DNA from: Adineta steineri
Taxonomy: Eukaryota > Rotifera > Eurotatoria > Adinetida > Adinetidae
Reading direction: 5' to 3'
DNA length: 64,000 bases
Assembly: GCA_905250115.1 (NCBI GenBank)
Contig: CAJNOI010000002.1
Span: 1,329,678-1,393,677, forward strand
In this document: positions 1 to 13,200 of the stretch, piece after piece
Numbering within the stretch: the stretch's first letter is position 1
Layout of the letters: each line of letters begins with the position of its first letter
The notes under the pieces: generated by a model
Told to the model about the DNA's origin: nothing
What the model saw: the letters and a program-made list of their open reading frames with translations, nothing else
Databases searched by the model: none
Made by a program: the position numbers and the translations under genes

Positions 1-95
1 TCACAAGACAAGAAAAAAAAAGAAACAAATAAATCTATATGTACATACAAAATAATATGAGATATTGACGAATAGGAATATCTTAACTATTCTTT

Positions 96-778
96 CTAAC
101 GGTAATAATTATTATAACCTCCTCCTCCTCCGCCTCCTCCTCTTCGTTGTTGATTATAATTTCCATTACGTTGTTTCATATTTGGATAATCTTGTTCATT
201 TCTATTATATGGATGATAAGAATGTTGTTTTCGACGATCATATCTTTGTGGTTGAATTCGATCTTCATATGCATATTGTGGTTGAGCTGGATAATTGTTA
301 TCATTATTGGAAAAAAGAGTTACTGGTAATGGTGGTTGTTGTGGCTGCTGCTGCTGTTGCGGTGATTGCCATGGTGCTGAACGATGTAACGATGTATCAG
401 TGACATATATTTCTGGTGTATATGGTTCATTTGGATTATTATTAAAATCTTTATTTGATGCACGAGCTGCTAAACGTAATGGACGATTAAATAAAGACAC
501 ATTTTCCATGATTGCTTCAGCATATGGAACTGATTCTTCATGTTTAAATGTAATAAAAGCAAATGAACGACGACCATCACGTTTCATTGTAACTGCTTCT
601 AAAGGACCACTCTAATAATTTAGAAAAAAAATATTCATTTTTCTTTATTTTAATTTAATAAAAAAATTTGAGATCAATCTACTTGAAGGAATAATTCAAA
701 TAACATTTCTTCGGTGACATTTTCATGTAGATTGCCACAATATAATGTTCGACGATCTTTATTCTCACGATGAGACAT
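96..778 (-). CDS. RBM7/RBM11-like single-RRM RNA-binding protein
   Basis: Two exons on the minus strand, 683..778 and 96..611, splice in frame (GT at 682-681, AG at 613-612) to a protein of about 203 residues. The N-terminus carries one RRM (about residues 10-84) with an RNP2-like TLYCGNLHENVTEE and an RNP1-like RRSFAFITFKHEESVPYA. The latter and the following NRPLRLAAR are close to vertebrate RBM7, an RNA-binding subunit of the nuclear exosome targeting (NEXT) complex that feeds nuclear RNAs to the exosome. The rest is low complexity: Q/P-rich, then Asn/Tyr/Arg-rich, ending in a Gly run and YNNYYR. It faces the ECM29 gene head to head. The RBM7 assignment rests on the RRM only; RBM11 or another small RRM protein is possible. 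Confidence 0.85.
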
Positions 779-1142
779 CTAAAATAGATTATTTGACATC
801 AAACAAAATGAAAAGAAAAAACAATATGATAAAAGCAAAAAACGTTGTTGTATATTTATTATTATTGACGTTCTTTCATTTTATAACCAATAGGAAAATT
901 ATATAAAATTAGAAAAAATTTTTATTTCAGATAAATATTTATTTAAAATATTTTTCTAAATTCTGTTTATTCTATTTAAATAAATAAATTTAAAATTTTA
1001 TATAACAAATTAAATAGCATAGAATGTAATGCTCGTTATTGGTTGGTCTATAGTGAAAAAACTATGAATCATAAACACGCGATATAAAATCCGGTCATAC
1101 TACTTCTTTTTTTAAGTATAAGTACAAAATAAAATTTTTCTT
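779..1142. promoter_or_regulatory. shared promoter region between divergent RBM7-like and ECM29 genes
   Basis: These 364 bp separate two start codons pointing apart. A CCAAT box lies on the + strand at 887-891 and an inverted one (ATTGG) at 1038-1042. A TATA-like TATAAAA at 1083-1089 sits 54 bp before the ECM29 start. The positions are seen in the sequence; promoter function is inferred. Confidence 0.4.
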
Positions 1143-4100
1143 ATGGAAAATATGACTGATGATATTGTGTATCCACTTGATACAAGTAAGAGAATTTTAT
1201 TTTTAGTTATATAATTCGAATTGTTTTATTTTCTAGGTTCACTTAATCGATATTTTATTCAATTGATATCTTGTGGTGATGATTATCAATTTCAAGAATT
1301 AATTAAAATATTTTTACCATTACTTATTCGAACTATTGAAGTACAAACAGATGATTTTAGAAAAAAAGTAAGATTAAAGTGAGATATATTCAATAACAAC
1401 TAAGTAAACAAATTCTATCATATATTTCAAAAGATAAAGATTCAATTACCAAAAAAACAAGATTTAGATAGATTGCAAAATAAAGAAACCAAAACTTTGC
1501 CTATTTATATAATTACAGCGGTTAACCAGATCTCGAGCAAAGAAAATGAGGTATACTTGACACGATATATCAGCTGTTAGAAATACTTATACCTATAAAA
1601 AGAAAAGAGAAGATCATGTCTAAGTAAAGATATTTATTTAATGAATAAAAAAAGAATTTTCCTAACATCATTTTATATATTCATAGGCAGTTGAAGTATT
1701 TATACATATAAATAAGCGAGTTAAGGCTCGTCCAGAAATTCAAATTCCGGTGAGAGATCTTTTAGAAATATTTACAACATCAACGCAATGTTCGCCATTT
1801 GCTTCTGTAAGTAATAAATTATAATTTAGAGAATGTTTTATTTTATCTTAATTTATTATAGAATTTTTCTATGATGTATATTAAAATGGGTTTTATGCGT
1901 TTAAAAACTGATAAACAAGTTGAATTAATTCCTCTTCTTTTTCAATCCTTACCAAATCGATCAATTTCTCATCAAGAATTACTCATGGGTCTCATTGTTT
2001 ATGCTTTACAATATGTTAAAATTATTCCAAATATGAATGAGAATATTATCAGATATGGACTTACTGATCAGCCGATAATTCGACGTTTATTTCTTAATTT
2101 TCTTCTTAATGTTATTCTTTTACCTTACAAGTTTGTTAAAAAAATATCTTTTCTAATGCAATAAAATATAAAATAATTTTTAGATTTGAAGAAACAAAAT
2201 CTCGGAATACAGCACCTGGCCAACAACGAGCATATGTTGAACCATCTCAAGCACCTGTTGATGAAGCACTTTTTTCAACGATGGAAGATGCACCAAGTAA
2301 AGAAGTTGAAGTATTTAAACAACCATTTCCATGTATGAATGAACAATTATGTAATCGAATAACGGAAGCAATACAAACAGATGATTTAAATCAAGTTGAA
2401 AAGGTAAAAAAACTAATATAGACTTCGATTTTATCCTATGAAGTCTATTCAACTAGTGAATGAGATATTTACTGTCTTATTATCGATAATCCTACTTTAG
2501 CAGGAATATTTCTAGTTTTTGAATGTGTGAATCATCGATGATTCTGACGAATTTTATTTATATATTTAGCTTAAAGTTGCCATATTAAAATTTTTAAATG
2601 GAAATATTTATTCGGAAAATGAAATTATATTTCATTTTGTATTAGCAACAGCTGATTCAAGATACTCGTAGGTACGCTAATTATATATTGAATATAAAAT
2701 AAAACAACATAATTTATAATTTTAGTGTTGTTCTAGCAGCTGAACATGATATAAAACGTTTAACAGTCGCTGTTGATTGGAGTTTAATGCAACATATACA
2801 AGGTTTATTTGAATTCTTTTTAGGAACATTAAAAACTATTAAACAACAACAACAACAAGTAAAATTTAATTTTTAATATAAACAATAACATAATCTCTCT
2901 GTATACAGAATGAAGATATGATTCGTAATCCTTCAAATACGCGTATTCGTTTAAAACTCTATCCTTATTTACTTAAATCAAGAATAGCTAGTACAATTTT
3001 TCCACATTCAATTCAAGTAAAGAAAAATCTCTATTACAATTGATTGAATAAATCAATACATTTGCTTGTAGGTTCTTTATGAAAGTCTATTTGGTAATTC
3101 AACAAATGCTCGTATTAAATATTTTTCATTACAATATGCACAAAATATTATTCAAAAGTTTGTTTTAATAAATATATATATTGAAAATAATAAATATATT
3201 TTTTAGTGCTGAATTGAATAGTCTTGTTGGTGTATCGAAATTATTGTTACATGCATTAGAAAAAGTTCTTAATACAGAAATAAATAAAACACATGATGGA
3301 TCACGTTTACGAAGTTTAACTTATGTTTTAATTGGTAAACTTTCTTATCGTGTACCAAAATTATTTTGTGATGATATAAGATTAACACAACAATTTTTTG
3401 AAGCATTAAAAACTGAAGATAATGACTGTTGTTTAAATATTCAAGAAGCTTTAACGTATGTAAAAAGTAAATGATTTATATTTAATTCCGTACAGAAAAA
3501 AGTTATATAATTAGCTCTTCAATGATGACTAATACATCATTAATAAAATATTATAAATTATTTATTCAAATATTTTGATTGACAATCGGAAAGAACGAGG
3601 AAATTCTATTAATCATTACTTTTAGTCTCGTATAAATAATCATCTATTGATTTCTCTTTAGTTTATTGGCCTATTCTCAAAAAGATGCTAGTATAGCTAG
3701 TAAACATATGCTTCAACAATTATTAACTCAACAAGTTATTCCAAATCCATCTTTAGACACGACAGTAGTACTTGATTATCCTAATTGTCGTCAAGCAGCT
3801 GTATCCTATGTAATGAATGTATTTCCATCGAATGATAGTACATCACGTTTTATTCTTCTTACTGCATGTTCAGATAAAAATGAAGATATACGTTCATTAG
3901 CTAATAGAAATTTATTTAATGAACAAGATGTTGATTATCCTGATTTCCCATCATTACTTAAATTAATTCTATCAAACGCACATGGTGATTATCCGATGGG
4001 TCGACAAACATTAGTTTATCATCCTCAAACATATCAACAGATGATTTATTATTTACATCGTTGTTTAATTCGACAAAGTTTTAATGGAGAAAAAACAACA

Positions 4101-7100
4101 CCATTATGGAAATATGAAGAACAACTTCCATTCATATATAATATTGCAAAACAAAATACAACTATTTGGTATAATTATATACAATTTTTACTTGATTTTG
4201 TTCTTGTTGTACATGATTGTTTATCAACTTATTTCTTATTTGAAGCAATTATTATTGGTTATTATTTAAATGATAATAAAATTCTTGAATTAATTAATGA
4301 AAATCTAAGTTCATTTCGTCAATTATGTCTTTTCTCAACACGTGATGATACACGTCGTTATTCATCATTACTTTATGCATATATTTTATCAAAAAATCCA
4401 TCGAATGTATCAGCTATTGATGAATTAATGAAAATTATACCAAATTTAAATCAACGTTTTGAACAACGAGAAGCAAGTATACTTGCGCTTGGATATGTTT
4501 GTTCATATCTTGAACAATCAAATGAATATTTAAATCATGGAAAAGATATTTTAATGAAACTTTTTTTTGATAATCAAAATGAATATATAATAGCATTATT
4601 AATTTCAATTGGACAATTAGCACGTATGAATTGTTTCAATGATCGTGATGAAATAAATATTAAAAATTTTATTGAAAAAATTAAAATTAAAATTAAAACA
4701 ATTAATGAAACAAATCGTATTAAAGAAAAAGCTATTCAATCATTAGGTTTTTTAGCTGTTTGTTATAGAGAAAAAAGTGAATATATTATTGAAATTTTAA
4801 CACAAGCACTTGTTGATACAAAACAAATTGAACTTCAACTTAATATCGGTAACAAATAGAAAGCATTTATTTCATGACTCATATTCTTATCTTATCCTTT
4901 TGTATTTTAGGTGATGCACTTATTTGTTGTATTCTTGGTGGTGAGACACCATTGGTCGATGACCCCTATCTTATTCTTAATGAAAAACTACCATCTTCTC
5001 AAAACATATCTTCGAATGAACATGAACTTCGATTTCATTTAATAAAATATCTTCTTAGCTGTATTCTTAAATATTCATCGGATATAAATAATTCACATAG
5101 TAGACAAGCAGCATTTATATGGTTATTAACATTTCTTATACATTGTCGTCGTCCTTATTTATTAACAACATATCGTTCAATATTTGAATCCGAATTATTT
5201 CCTTTACAAACAAACCTTATCTATGGTTTACTTGATCAAGATGAACTTAATCAAGAATTATCATGTAAATGTCTTATTTATATGTATGAAATTATTGATA
5301 ATGAAGAATTAAAATTAAAATTTAATAATAAATTATTCGAACATTTTACAGATAGTACACGTTCATTTTCAAGTCAACAAACAACTATTGCATATGAACA
5401 TAATATACAACAAACAACACTTGATAATACACAAATTTTACTTTATAAAGAATTATGTTCATTAGTTGACTTATTATCAATAGAAAAAAATCTCAAATCA
5501 CAATTATTTTATTCCTTTCTCTATCTAGCACATGAAAATTCAATTTGGTCAACAACACGTTATGGACAACTATTTCATATAGATAATTATGAACAAAAAT
5601 CTATTGATTTTATTTTAATCTATATTGATAAATTAATTTCAAGACTTCATCGTCTTTTATATGATCCACAAATGCGTATACAAGAATGTATAAGACGTAT
5701 ATGGAATAAATTATTTTCAACAACTAAACAAATAATTATTGTTGAAAAATATTTTTCATTAATATTCAATGAATTATATAATGATATGTTATCAACACGT
5801 TGGCGTATACGTGAAAGTATACAATTAGCATTATTAGATATATTTCGAATGTCAAATAGAAAATTAATTGATAATCAACAATATCTTGAATTATTTCAAG
5901 AATTATTTCGACGTTTATTAGCTGTTTGTGATGATACGAAAGAATCTGTTCGAAAAGCAGCATTAACAACAATTAATTCATTCAAACAAAATTGTTTATT
6001 ACTTGCTTGTGATCCAGCAACAACAATAGCAAATTCGTAAATACTTTTGAAAATTTAGAATTTTGATTTTTGTAAAATAATTTTTTCTTTATTATTTAAG
6101 TATGAATGAATTAGAACATACAGCACGTGGTCGATATGTACTTGAACAAACTTTACCAATACTTTTAAATGATGGACTTTATAATAAAAATGAAGACATT
6201 GCGAAATTTTCATTGAATACTATTAGTAAGTATTTAGTCTATTCGATTAATAAAATAATAGTTATGAATTGTTGATCACGCAGATGATATTTATTAGATA
6301 ACAAGCTATGTCACATTGACCTAAACATTTTTAGCTAAAACTGAAATATTAAGAATATGTTAAGATTTACTAAAAAATTATTCTTAATAAATTAGAAGTT
6401 GATATTTCATTGAACACTTATAGATAATAGATTTAATCTTTTCTAATGTGTTAGAGTATTGATAATGTTTTACACCGAACACGAAAAGATAAAAACTTAT
6501 CACATCTGTTGTTGTATATATCTAATAGATTAGATCTAAAAATGAGTAAAACATTTATGATAAATTCAAATTTTATTCTGATCTTAAAGTACTTTACATA
6601 TTTCTCTCGTAAATTCCTCTAGAATAATAATATTAACAATCGTCTTAATTATCTGTTTGAGATAAAAAAAACAACACGCCACGTTTAATGATTAGAAGGT
6701 AATACGTTGTAATGAAAGTCGGAAGTGATACATTCAAAACCTTTATTAATCATATGAGATGTTTATTACAAAATTTTGATAAATACGTATATAGTGTCAC
6801 GAGGGTTGTTTTGTTGGAATTTCTATTTAACATACGCTGAAGTCTACTGATAACCTGGATGACGTTGCATTTATGTGTTAACATATAAATTTTATTAGAC
6901 ATGACTAATCGAAATTTAAAAAGTAATCTTAATCTTATTTATTTCTTCTTTAGTCGAAATAATTCGTTATGGTGATCGTGATACATTAAAACCTTATTGT
7001 ACAGTAATTATCATAGCTCTATTCGAAGCATTATCATCTATTGAACCTGATTTATTTAATTATGAATCAATGAAACTATCAGCAGCTGAAATGAAAGAAC

Positions 7101-9610
7101 AAATTGATGTTGCACGTTTACTTTGTGCACGTTCATCACCATTAATGGATGCAATAAATACATGTACAAATCAATATGTTGATGAAACAATTCTAGATGA
7201 TTTATCTGGAAAACTAATTGAAACAATTAAACATTCAATTGGTTTAACAACGAAATGTCTTATTGGACAATATTTTATAACATTAACTAATTTATATCCA
7301 CAGAATTGTTCAAAATATGTTGGAAAATGGATGGCTATATTAGTTAATACAATGAGTGTAAATTCTAATCGTACATTACGAAAAACATATACAAGTGTAT
7401 TAGGTACAATTGTAAAAATAGCGAAACGTTCATCAATTGAAAATCTTTTACAAAAAATTTCAACATGGTATTATCAAACAGATAATGATTATCAATATGT
7501 TTGTGCGTTAACACTTAATTCTATATCACAATCAAATCATGATTTATTATCAGACTATGGTCAACAAATCTTACCATTAATATATATTGGTATGCAAGAA
7601 AAATCTTTAAATAATAAAAATGAAGATGATGAACAACAAGAAGAATTAATTTGGAAAAATTTATGGATTGAACATACAGGTAGTTCAATAACAGGAATAC
7701 AAACATATATCAAAGGAATTATTGAAAATATTCGTTTAACGATTGAACATAGTTCATATACAATGAAAATTAAAGGTGCACGAGCAATACAAATGATTGG
7801 AGAAACATTAAAAAATAATTTAAATATTGAATATTTAATTATATTAGTTGAATTTCTTTTGAAAGGTCTTTATGGAAGAGTTTATGAAGGAAAAGTAAGA
7901 TTTTATTTTTTTTCTATAAATAAATTTGATTTCATTTTTTCGTAGGAATGTTTTCTTCGAGCTATGGAAACAATTTGTACTTATTGCAAGTAAGTAATAG
8001 TCAAAAATCAGATATTAGTTCATCGATATCATCTTAAATAGTTGTAAGAAAATAAATTCAGGTCATTTTGATTTTATAGTATGTCAAACTTGAGAAGTAC
8101 GTGTAATAATATATTCATTTTTCTTCTTGTTCTACAAATTAAAATGTCATTTACATACAGTTAGAAAAGTTTTCTGATGATGTAATTCATCTGTTAAGTG
8201 TATGATAATCATATAGCCAATTTGATTACGCCATATTTGTACATAGTTGTGAAATTTTTATCGTCATCATGACACGTTTGTTTTTCTTTAATTCAAACTA
8301 TGTATATTCACGACGCAATCAATTGTGTAGAGTTAATAAAATATTATTTCCTTTTTAGAGACACATTGAAAACTTCACCCGATCTTATTCAACGTATTTA
8401 TGAGTGTATTCTTAAAGAATGTAAAAAAGAATCACTTACATATCGATCAATTGCAATACGTGTATTATCATTACTTGCTGATGAATACAACTTTCAAGTA
8501 TATGAACTCTTTTGGATATGGTTTGAAAAAGCATTAAAACAACCTGTAAGTATCTTCTTCTATACACGAAATGAAACTAAATATTCAATTTTATCTAAAT
8601 TCTCAGTGAAATTTTATATACGTCCAGATAGACAAATCAATTTTGTTGAGTAAAAAAGTCATGAGTATACAATTAGAAAATTTCAGTTGTTTTTCGTACC
8701 TAAAGGAATATAATTTGCTGTTGAAAGTGATCTACAAAATTTTAACTGACATTAAAGGTCACTGTAGATTTGTGTACGTTAACACTACTTACACCCACAC
8801 ACTACTAGGTAAAAAAGGTGAGTGAGAGAGGAAAAAACCTGATCTACGTCATCAAAAACCAACGTTTGGAAATTATTTCAAAACGAGAGGAAAAAAGAAC
8901 GATATATGTATATACTTTAGCAAATAAAACGTATCCATTAAATAAAAGAGTCTAGTCGCAAGATAAAGAAAAAAATATTGTGATAGATGCAAAAATCTGA
9001 ATAACTGCTTTACTATTATATTACATTATCATTATTTGTCTAGGATCCAGATGCAGAAGATCAAGAAATGAAAGATAATGATGATGATCCTATTCTATCC
9101 GATGCATATCATCGAACATTAATCGAATGTTTACCACGTGTTTGGCCAAAAACTCCTGAAATTGAATCTCAATATAAAAAATTAACATTTGATTTATTAA
9201 TTGAAATAATTCTTTATTCAAGTTGGCAAATTCAATTAGTTGTTATTCAATCACTAAATCAAATTTTGGAGAAAAGCTCAACAATAATGTCAACAGATAT
9301 TATTTCATTAATTGAACCAATTATAAATTTAGGTCCACGTACAAAAGCTAGTGGATTAAAACGTGAAATTTTGAAATTTCTACGAATTTTATTTAATAAT
9401 TCTCGTTATTCAATATGTTTTAATGAAAATGAAAATTTACAAAATATTCTTCATTTTAATATTGATGAAATGATACATGATAATCGTTCTAGTGAAATAA
9501 GTGAACAAGCAAAAGAATTGAAAAAACTAAATGAACATTTATTTAAAAAAATTAAAAAAGATATTGAACATATTGAACCGACGAATATCGATCAAAATGA
9601 TTTATTTTAA
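1143..9610 (+). CDS. ECM29: proteasome adaptor and scaffold protein ECM29 (ECPAS)
   Basis: About 17 exons, starting 1143..1185, 1237..1367, 1687..1806 and from 1862, and ending with 9044..9610. My exon sum gives roughly 1,850-1,900 residues, near the human protein of about 1,845. The N-terminal block matches the ECM29 signature: INKRVKARPEIQIPV, then NFSMMYIKMGFMRL. HEAT repeats follow, with LYDPQMRIQECIRRIWNKLF and RWRIRESIQLALLDIFRM characteristic of the family's middle. The C-terminal part (about 6954-9610) has the repeats around IGLTTKCLIGQY. ECM29 tethers the 26S proteasome and checks its assembly. Larger introns are 1368-1686, 6226-6953, 7990-8358 and 8546-9043; no gene was recognised in them. 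The coding sequence looks intact. The stop lies only 57 bp before the FDX1 start. Confidence 0.93.
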
Positions 9611-9639
9611 TAAGACAAGAAAAAAAATCTGTTAAGTTT

Positions 9640-9666
9640 TGTTTTCATTTCTTTTCTTTTTTTTAG
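9640..9666 (+). promoter_or_regulatory. candidate trans-splice acceptor directly before FDX1
   Basis: A long pyrimidine tract ends in TTTTTTTTAG that abuts the FDX1 ATG. Only 56 bp separate it from the upstream ECM29 stop, with no AATAAA between. This is a strong 3' splice site without a visible local 5' partner, as expected for spliced-leader addition to an operon's second gene. A cis intron whose donor lies inside ECM29 is the alternative. Confidence 0.5.
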
Positions 9667-10142
9667 ATGAAAACTAATTTCTTAGGTCTAGTAACTCGTA
9701 CAATATTCAATCAAAATTTATTCCTTAAAAGATTTTCATCAAATTCAAATAATTATATAAATGTTAAAATAATCGATCGTGAAGAAAAAGCAATTGATGC
9801 TAAAGCTAAAATTGGTTCAAATATGCTCGATGTTGTTATTGATAATAAACTAGATATTGATGGTTTTGGAGCATGTGAAGGTACACTTGCTTGTTCAACA
9901 TGTCATGTTATACTTGATAGTGAAAATTATAAAACATTACCTGAACCAGTTGAGGAAGAAAATGATATGTTAGATTTAGCATTTGGTTTAACACCAACAT
10001 CTCGACTTGCTTGTCAAATTATTGTTGAACCAAGGATGAAAGATTGGGTTTTTGTTGTACCGAACGTATGAAAACAAAAAATAGAAATAATTCTACATTT
10101 GTTTGTTCTGTTATATTTTAGGATGTTAACGACCAACGGTGA
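9667..10142 (+). CDS. FDX1: mitochondrial [2Fe-2S] ferredoxin (adrenodoxin, FDX1 type)
   Basis: Two exons, 9667..10065 and 10122..10142, join in phase 0. The unspliced frame would stop three codons later, but the donor GTATGA and a pyrimidine-rich AG add a six-residue end (DVNDQR), giving 139 residues. The first 30 or so are Arg/Ser-rich with few acids, fitting a mitochondrial presequence. The core has three cluster cysteines in CEGTLACSTCHVI, and the fourth is the C of RLACQI. LDIDGFGACEGTLACSTC and ENDMLDLAFGLT match vertebrate FDX1 better than FDX2. It carries electrons from ferredoxin reductase to mitochondrial P450s and Fe-S or lipoyl pathways. It sits 57 bp after ECM29 and 140 bp before VPS15. 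Confidence 0.95.
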
Positions 10143-10180
10143 TAAATCATAGGAAAAATTAGCGTGCTTATTTTATTTTT

Positions 10181-10186
10181 AATAAA
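10181..10186 (+). terminator. polyadenylation signal AATAAA of FDX1
   Basis: AATAAA lies 39 nt after the FDX1 stop, in a very A/T-rich stretch and about 80 nt before a 3' splice-like site upstream of VPS15. This spacing resembles internal gene ends in trans-spliced operons. Confidence 0.55.
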
Positions 10187-10252
10187 ATATTTTTAAAAAT
10201 ATCTAACGATCTGTTTGGACAGTTGCATTATATATTTTTTGTTTCCTATATA

Positions 10253-10265
10253 CAATTTATTCTAG
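10253..10265 (+). promoter_or_regulatory. candidate trans-splice acceptor before VPS15
   Basis: CAATTTATTCTAG ends 17 nt before the VPS15 start codon. No donor was recognised in the 110 bp between it and the FDX1 stop. It may be a spliced-leader acceptor; the tract is weaker than that of FDX1. Confidence 0.35.
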
Positions 10266-10282
10266 ATGATGATTATTTGTTG

Positions 10283-13200
10283 ATGGGAAATCAAATTGCA
10301 CATATTCCAAACCAAATTCTTAACGTCGAAACTTACTTTAATGATTTAAGTGGATACGACTATGTTAAAAAGTAATTTGAAATATAAAATTTAGAAAATA
10401 ATAAATCTTGTTATTATTATACATGCAATGTCATAATTATTCAACCGACTGTTGATCAATGATTTGAATAGAGAAAATTGTTTGCTATAAGAATTTAGGA
10501 GGATAGTGGTTGTAGTTGAACTCCTCGGAAATGAATTTTATAGAAAATCAAAACCCAAAAATATACTTTTTTTAATAGTCTGGAACCATAGAGCAGTTGA
10601 TTCTCTGCTAAATGAGATGTTATCAAGCTTTCTGTAACCCTCCGTAGGAAAAGATGCGTTTAGGGGGTATTTTAACAAATGTCGCTTTTTGTCGATGCTC
10701 ATAAGTTTTAAAAGAAAGATTGTAAAAATCTCGAGAACATTAAGAAAAAAAACTAAATTACATCCGACTGGGTAATTTTGGCAACTCCTGTATATAATTC
10801 TATATTTCATTATTTTTAGTTTGGGTGTTACTCGATTCTTGAAGGTAGCTAAGGCAAAAACCAGGTAAAGAAATAAATCTCATTGTTTATATATGTTCTA
10901 ATTTAATATCCTATTGATTTGATTAAGAAATGGTTATTGTGTCCTCAAAATCTTCCAAATTGTTGATCAATCGCTTCCATATGATCAATATAAAGCACAA
11001 ATTCAAGGTTTTTACTTCATTAATTTTCTTTTTATTATTATTATTAAAAAATCTTTTCTGTAGAAATTTACTCAATTCTCCATGAAAAAGATATATCACC
11101 ATCACCATTAAAAAATTGTCTACCATTTCAAATTGTTACTGTATGTTTTCTTAATTATTTACAAAAATAATTTTTATTTGTTTTTTTAGAAAAATGATCG
11201 TTCAATAATTTTAACACGTCCGTATATAAAAGATAATTTATTTTATCGTTTACAAACACGACCTTATCTTACACGTATCGAAAAAAAATGGATTGCCTAT
11301 CAATTATTAATAGCACTTAAACATATACATCATGCTAATATAACACATGGTGATTTAAAAATTGAAAATATTTTATTAACAAGTTATAATTGGGTTTTAT
11401 TAAGTGATTTTGCTAATTTTAAACCAACATTTTTTGCTTATGTTAGTAAAGAAGATATATATATATTTAATTCGAGACAAAATGGATTGTTTTTTTGTTT
11501 TAGGAAGATCCAGCTGAATATTATTATTATTTTAATGCATCACAACGAAATGTATGTTATTTAGCACCGGAACGTTTTTATGATCAAACAAGAATAAAAA
11601 ATGATATTAATAATGATACATTTTCGACTAGTTTCGGCAAATTAGGTACTTCATCAATGGATATATTTTCAGTCGGGTAAAAATCTATAAAATTAATACA
11701 AAGAAACAAAACTATTTTTCTTTTGTTATTTTTTTTTAGTTGTATTTTAGCAGAATTATTTACTGAATTACCATTATTTACTTTAATGCAAATGCTTGTT
11801 TACAGAACTGGTGGTTATGATCCGATGCCAATTGTCAATAAGATAGCTGATGCTGATATACGAGTAAATATCGATCATATTTTATTTTTGAATTATCGCT
11901 TTTTTTTGTTTTATAAGTCAATGGTTGCAAGTATGATTGATCGTGATCCATTAAAACGTCTTACAGCCGAAGAATATCTTGAAGAACAAACAGGCAAAGC
12001 ATTTCCATCATGTTTTCATACATTTCTTTTACCATATGTACAAAAAATTTTAAAAGAATTTTCACCGGACTTTGTTATTTATAAGTATGAAGTTAAAATA
12101 GGTTGATAAATTAAATTATAATTGAGTTATTTTAGACTTCATCGAGATTTTTCATATATAATGAATAATTTACTTATGGACAATAATGATACAAATGACG
12201 ATGAAACAGAGATGGATGATGAAAAAAATCGCGAATCATCACAATGTCTTTTAATATTACTTTCACTTGCTTTATCTTGTATGAGAAAATTAAAAGTATG
12301 ATTAACGAAAAATTATTATGTGAAATATTTTAAATTAATTGTTCGATTTCTTTTTTTAGCATTTACATTCTCGACTTGTGGCATTGGAACTTTTACGTTT
12401 AATGATTCCATTAGTTGATGATCAAATTATACTTGATCGAATTTTACCTTATGTGGTAAGAGTTAGACGCATATATTCTAAGAAAATTCTCATGATCATT
12501 AGAAATAGATATCGACTACAGAACAATTTTAATATACGAAAATCTAGAATTAAATTTTTTGCCGGTAATTCGTATGTGGATCGCTGACAAATTTCATAGC
12601 ATCCTTTCTCACCTTTAACAGACACCCGATACAGTCAGCCAGATTTTGGCTGATACTCGGACACACTGAAAGGGTGAGTGAGGAGCTAGCCCATCTCGCC
12701 TCATATCAAGAGCCTTGCGTCAATATTTTGTAGAAACCATCAATTGAATATTCAATTTCAATTATCTAGCGATAAAGCTGAAAGTGTTAGAAGATTGTTT
12801 GACAAAATTCAGAATTTGTTTTACTATAAACAAATTTTATTGAATAAAAATTTTCTTTTCTAATAAATATTTTGACTATAAATTAAAATATTTTTTCTTA
12901 GAATGCAATGTTACATGATTCTTTTCATCGTGTGCGAGCTGATGCTATTCGGACTCTTGTCTTTGCTATATCATCCGTTAAAAATATCAATCAAGAAAAT
13001 GCTGATCTATTCAGTGAATATCTTTTTCCAACATTGGTAAATAGAAAAACAAAAAAAAAATAACTTTTATCTATATTTTCTTCTTTGAATTAAATTATAT
13101 AGTCAACATCATATATACAAGATGATTGTTATGTTCGAGCAAATCTAGCTAAATATCTATCTGTACTTGCTGAACATTCATTAAGGTACTAATGAAGATT

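Noticed and set aside
65-615. Three overlapping plus-strand open frames at the left end
   Set aside because: They are antisense shadows of the RBM7-like exon, whose Gln/Gly-rich codons give open frames on the other strand.
1440-1550. A possible extra ECM29 exon (phase-compatible open frame)
   Set aside because: Joining 1367 directly to 1687 restores the family's continuous motif (FRKK-AVEVFIHINKRVK). The extra frame has no similarity to ECM29.
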